The notes under the pieces are model-generated. The model had not been told where the DNA came from and ran no database searches. It worked only from the letters and a program-made list of their open reading frames with translations. This document shows, piece after piece, positions 7,171 to 8,784 of a stretch of DNA of 8,784 bases. Source of the DNA: SZUA-76 sp945787585 (lineage in GTDB: Bacteria > Pseudomonadota > Gammaproteobacteria > SZUA-140); the NCBI GenBank assembly GCA_947258425.1, contig CAMYIG010000097.1, positions 1 through 8,784 on the forward strand. The letters run 5' to 3'. The number at the start of each line of letters is the position of its first letter. Position 1 is the stretch's first letter. A program made the position numbers and the translations under genes.

Positions 7171-8334
7171 ATGTCGGCACACGACAACGCCGCGCCGTAC
7201 TGGCGTCTATCGGGCTTCTATTTCTTCTATTTTGCCGCCCTTGGCGCACTGCTCCCTTACTGGGGGCTTTACCTGCAATCACTCGGTTTTGGCGCACGTG
7301 AAATCGGTGAACTGATAGCGATTTTGATGGCGACCAAGATCGTCGCACCCAATATCTGGGGCTGGATTGCCGATCGCACCGGCCGACGCATGATGATTGT
7401 GCGGCTCGGCTCGTTGCTAGCGGTGATCACCTTTGCGGGGGTTCTGCTGGGGTCCACTTACTGGTGGCTCGCGTTTGTGATCTGTCTCTTTAGCTTCTTC
7501 TGGAATGCGACGTTGCCGCAGTTTGAGGCGACCACGATGACGCATCTCGGTGAAAGTACCCATCGCTATAGCATTATCAGGCTGTGGGGGTCAGTGGGCT
7601 TTATCATTACGGTGGTGCTGGTGGGGCCGCTGCTAGAGGCGCAGGGGATTGATCTGTTGCCACTTGTACTGATCGTGCTGTTTGCTGCGATCTGGTGTAG
7701 TAGCCTCATTGTGCCGGAGCGTGCCGCCGGTCACCTGCCGTTGGATCATGAGCCGTTGCGCAATGTGTTACGTCAACCGACGGTGGTGGCGCTATTACTG
7801 ATCTGTTTTCTGGTGCAGATGAGCCACGGCCCCTATTACACATTTTATACGATCTACTTAGATGACTACGGCTACTCACGCAGCATGATTGGACAGCTGT
7901 GGGCGCTGGGAGTAGTGGCAGAGATTGGAGCCTTTCTGGTGATGCACCGTTTGATCCCGCGCTTTGGTGTACGTGGGTTGCTGCTAGTGGCACTCGCATT
8001 AACGACGTTGCGTTGGTTGTTAGTGGCATGGTGGGTGGAGTCGCTCGCCGTGATACTCTTTGCACAGTTACTGCATGCCTTTAGTTTTGGTGTTTTTCAT
8101 GCGGTGGCGATTTCACTGATCCATCAATATTTTGTGGGGCGACACCAGGGCAGAGGGCAGGCGCTTTATAGCAGCTTGAGCTTTGGTGCAGGGGGTGCGA
8201 TAGGGAGTTTATACAGCGGTTATACATGGGAATGGTTAGGGCCGACGGCGACATATTGCTTGGCCGCGATGGCTAGCTTTCTCGCATTTTGTATTGCATG
8301 GCAAAAAATTTGTCCAAAACGTGAAGAAAAGTGA
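7171..8334 (+). CDS. MFS transporter, 3-phenylpropionate permease (HcaT/PPP)-like
   Basis: A 387-residue inner-membrane protein with about twelve hydrophobic segments and the major-facilitator loop motif GWIADRTGRR (64-73) between helices 2 and 3. Several segments line up with E. coli HcaT (379 residues) as I recall it: LPYWGLYLQSLGF near the N-terminus, RLWGSVGFI (137-145), SHGPYYTFYTIYL (218-230) and QLWALGVVAEI (242-252). This places it in the phenylpropionate permease / nucleoside:H+ symporter-like branch. In E. coli HcaT is assigned to 3-phenylpropionate uptake, but no aromatic-catabolism genes occur here, so the true substrate is uncertain and I give no symbol. The ATG at 7171 is 16 bases after the aroC stop with no clear ribosome-binding site, suggesting cotranscription and possibly translational linkage with aroC. 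The C-terminus ends in a lysine-rich cytoplasmic tail (KICPKREEK). Confidence 0.88.
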   Translation: MSAHDNAAPYWRLSGFYFFYFAALGALLPYWGLYLQSLGFGAREIGELIAILMATKIVAPNIWGWIADRTGRRMMIVRLGSLLAVITFAGVLLGSTYWWLAFVICLFSFFWNATLPQFEATTMTHLGESTHRYSIIRLWGSVGFIITVVLVGPLLEAQGIDLLPLVLIVLFAAIWCSSLIVPERAAGHLPLDHEPLRNVLRQPTVVALLLICFLVQMSHGPYYTFYTIYLDDYGYSRSMIGQLWALGVVAEIGAFLVMHRLIPRFGVRGLLLVALALTTLRWLLVAWWVESLAVILFAQLLHAFSFGVFHAVAISLIHQYFVGRHQGRGQALYSSLSFGAGGAIGSLYSGYTWEWLGPTATYCLAAMASFLAFCIAWQKICPKREEK

Positions 8335-8343
8335 GTCATTGAA

Positions 8344-8372
8344 TTGACGATCACACTGTCGCCGCGTATTAT
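8344..8372 (+). promoter_or_regulatory. Sigma70-type promoter of the tRNA operon
   Basis: TTGACG (8344-8349) and TATTAT (8367-8372) are separated by the ideal 17 bases. The following eight bases, CCCCTGCC, form a GC-rich discriminator, as is typical of stable-RNA promoters under ppGpp/DksA (stringent) control. Transcription would start near 8379, about 60 bases before tRNA-Pro. The regulatory reading is inferred from the discriminator composition. Confidence 0.8.
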
Positions 8373-8400
8373 CCCCTGCCTTGTGGCGAGTGGTGATCGT
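8347..8400. repeat. Inverted repeat enclosing the tRNA promoter -10 element
   Basis: The arms ACGATCA (8347-8353) and TGATCGT (8394-8400) pair perfectly. Pairing continues inward as CACT/AGTG (8354-8357 with 8389-8392) and CGCC/GGCG (8360-8363 with 8385-8388), with small bulges. The loop (8364-8384) holds the -10 box. In RNA reading through from the MFS gene it would form a hairpin, but the following GTTGTCTTTCC is a poor U-tract, so it is at best a weak terminator. Confidence 0.6.
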
Positions 8401-8438
8401 GTTGTCTTTCCGGTGCCGCATTAAACAGATGTAACATT

Positions 8439-8515
8439 CGGGGTATAGCGCAGCCTGGTAGCGCGCCTGCTTTGGGAGCAGGATGTCGGGAGTTCGAATC
8501 TCTCTACCCCGACCA
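8439..8515 (+). tRNA. tRNA-Pro (anticodon UGG)
   Basis: A complete 77-base cloverleaf. The acceptor stem CGGGGTA pairs with TACCCCG (8505-8511). The D-stem is GCGC/GCGC, and the anticodon stem CCTGC/GCAGG encloses TTTGGGA with anticodon TGG at 8473-8475. The T-loop is TTCGAAT. Discriminator A8512 and an encoded CCA (8513-8515) follow. It reads CCA and, by wobble, other proline codons. It is the first gene of the tRNA operon. Confidence 0.98.
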
Positions 8516-8530
8516 TTTTTAGAAAAGTCT

Positions 8531-8560
8531 GTCTCAGGATTGTGATGACATCCTGTAGAC
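8531..8560 (+). other. Hairpin in the spacer between tRNA-Pro and tRNA-Arg
   Basis: GTCTCAGGAT (8531-8540) pairs with ATCCTG-T-AGAC (8550-8560), a 10-bp stem with one bulged T and a 9-base loop. No T-run follows, so it is not a terminator. It may be a processing signal in the polycistronic tRNA precursor, which is inference. Confidence 0.5.
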
Positions 8561-8579
8561 GGTTGTCCTGGCAGTTTTA

Positions 8580-8656
8580 GCGCCTGTAGCTCATTCGGAT
8601 AGAGCATCGGCCTTCTAAGCCGAGGGTAGCAGGTTCGAATCCTGCCAGGCGCGCCA
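8580..8656 (+). tRNA. tRNA-Arg (anticodon UCU)
   Basis: A complete 77-base cloverleaf. The acceptor GCGCCTG pairs with CAGGCGC (8646-8652) and the D-stem is GCTC/GAGC. The anticodon stem TCGGC/GCCGA encloses CTTCTAA with anticodon TCT at 8614-8616. The T-stem GCAGG/CCTGC has loop TTCGAAT. Discriminator G8653 and encoded CCA (8654-8656) follow. It decodes AGA (and AGG), the rare arginine codons in many gammaproteobacteria. Confidence 0.98.
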
Positions 8657-8694
8657 TATTATTTTAGGTATGGTAGGTTGTGTTGAAGTTTTAT

Positions 8695-8771
8695 GGTGAG
8701 CGTAGCTCAGTTGGTAGAGCCCCGGATTGTGATTCCGGTGGTCGTGGGTTCGAGCCCCATCGTTCACCCCA
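8695..8771 (+). tRNA. tRNA-His (anticodon GUG)
   Basis: A 77-base cloverleaf including the extra 5' G (G-1 at 8695, opposite C73 at 8768) that is the identity element for histidyl-tRNA synthetase and is genome-encoded in bacteria. The acceptor GTGAGCG (8696-8702) pairs with CGTTCAC (8761-8767) with one G-U pair. The anticodon stem CCGGA/TCCGG encloses GTG at 8729-8731. The T-loop is TTCGAGC and CCA is encoded at 8769-8771. It lies 38 bases after tRNA-Arg. Confidence 0.98.
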
Positions 8772-8784
8772 TTTCAGGGCCGTT

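Noticed and set aside
6506..7187. Two overlapping minus-strand open frames opposite aroC
   Set aside because: They are shadows of a strongly conserved gene; neither shows domain-like sequence or a start signal.
8236..8607. Minus-strand open frame of 123 codons containing REIRTPDILLPKQARYQ
   Set aside because: It runs antisense to tRNA-Pro, and that peptide is simply the translation of a reversed tRNA. Such antisense-tRNA proteins are a familiar misannotation.

Overview
The window looks like chromosomal DNA of a gammaproteobacterium with moderate GC content. The chorismate synthase and the C-terminus of HemN read very close to their Escherichia coli counterparts. The HcaT-like transporter and the tRNA set (Pro-UGG, Arg-UCU, His-GUG) also fit that class. 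No genus can be named from the sequence alone. All genes lie on the + strand, and there is no sign of insertion sequences, phage genes or CRISPR.

Region 1 (1-422) is the 3' end of hemN, closed by a clear intrinsic terminator. Region 2 (about 423-5053) is the accessory part. It starts with an unrecognised exported protein whose second half looks like an outer-membrane beta-barrel (539-1564). After a 5' leader with two TATAAT boxes comes a large lipoprotein subtilase of family S8 (1839-4529). Its stop codon overlaps the start of a small PrcB-type lipoprotein (4526-5053). PrcB is known as an accessory lipoprotein of the dentilisin subtilase complex of Treponema denticola, so this pair looks like a co-translated surface protease and partner, with the gene order reversed.

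Region 3 (5121-8334) is housekeeping metabolism: a beta-hydroxyacid dehydrogenase of the 3-hydroxyisobutyrate/tartronate-semialdehyde reductase family, aroC, and an HcaT-like MFS transporter. They are closely spaced (39 and 16 bases) and may be cotranscribed. Region 4 (8335-8784) is a stable-RNA operon. It has a near-consensus sigma70 promoter with a GC-rich discriminator, embedded in an inverted repeat. It is followed by tRNA-Pro, tRNA-Arg and tRNA-His, all with encoded CCA ends. The operon probably continues past the window.

The most notable content is the protease/PrcB locus with its unusual domain order: lipid anchor, PPC, prodomain, S8 catalytic domain, then two beta-type C-terminal modules. 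The uncharacterised barrel-like protein just upstream is also of interest. Nothing else looks like a new multi-gene system.
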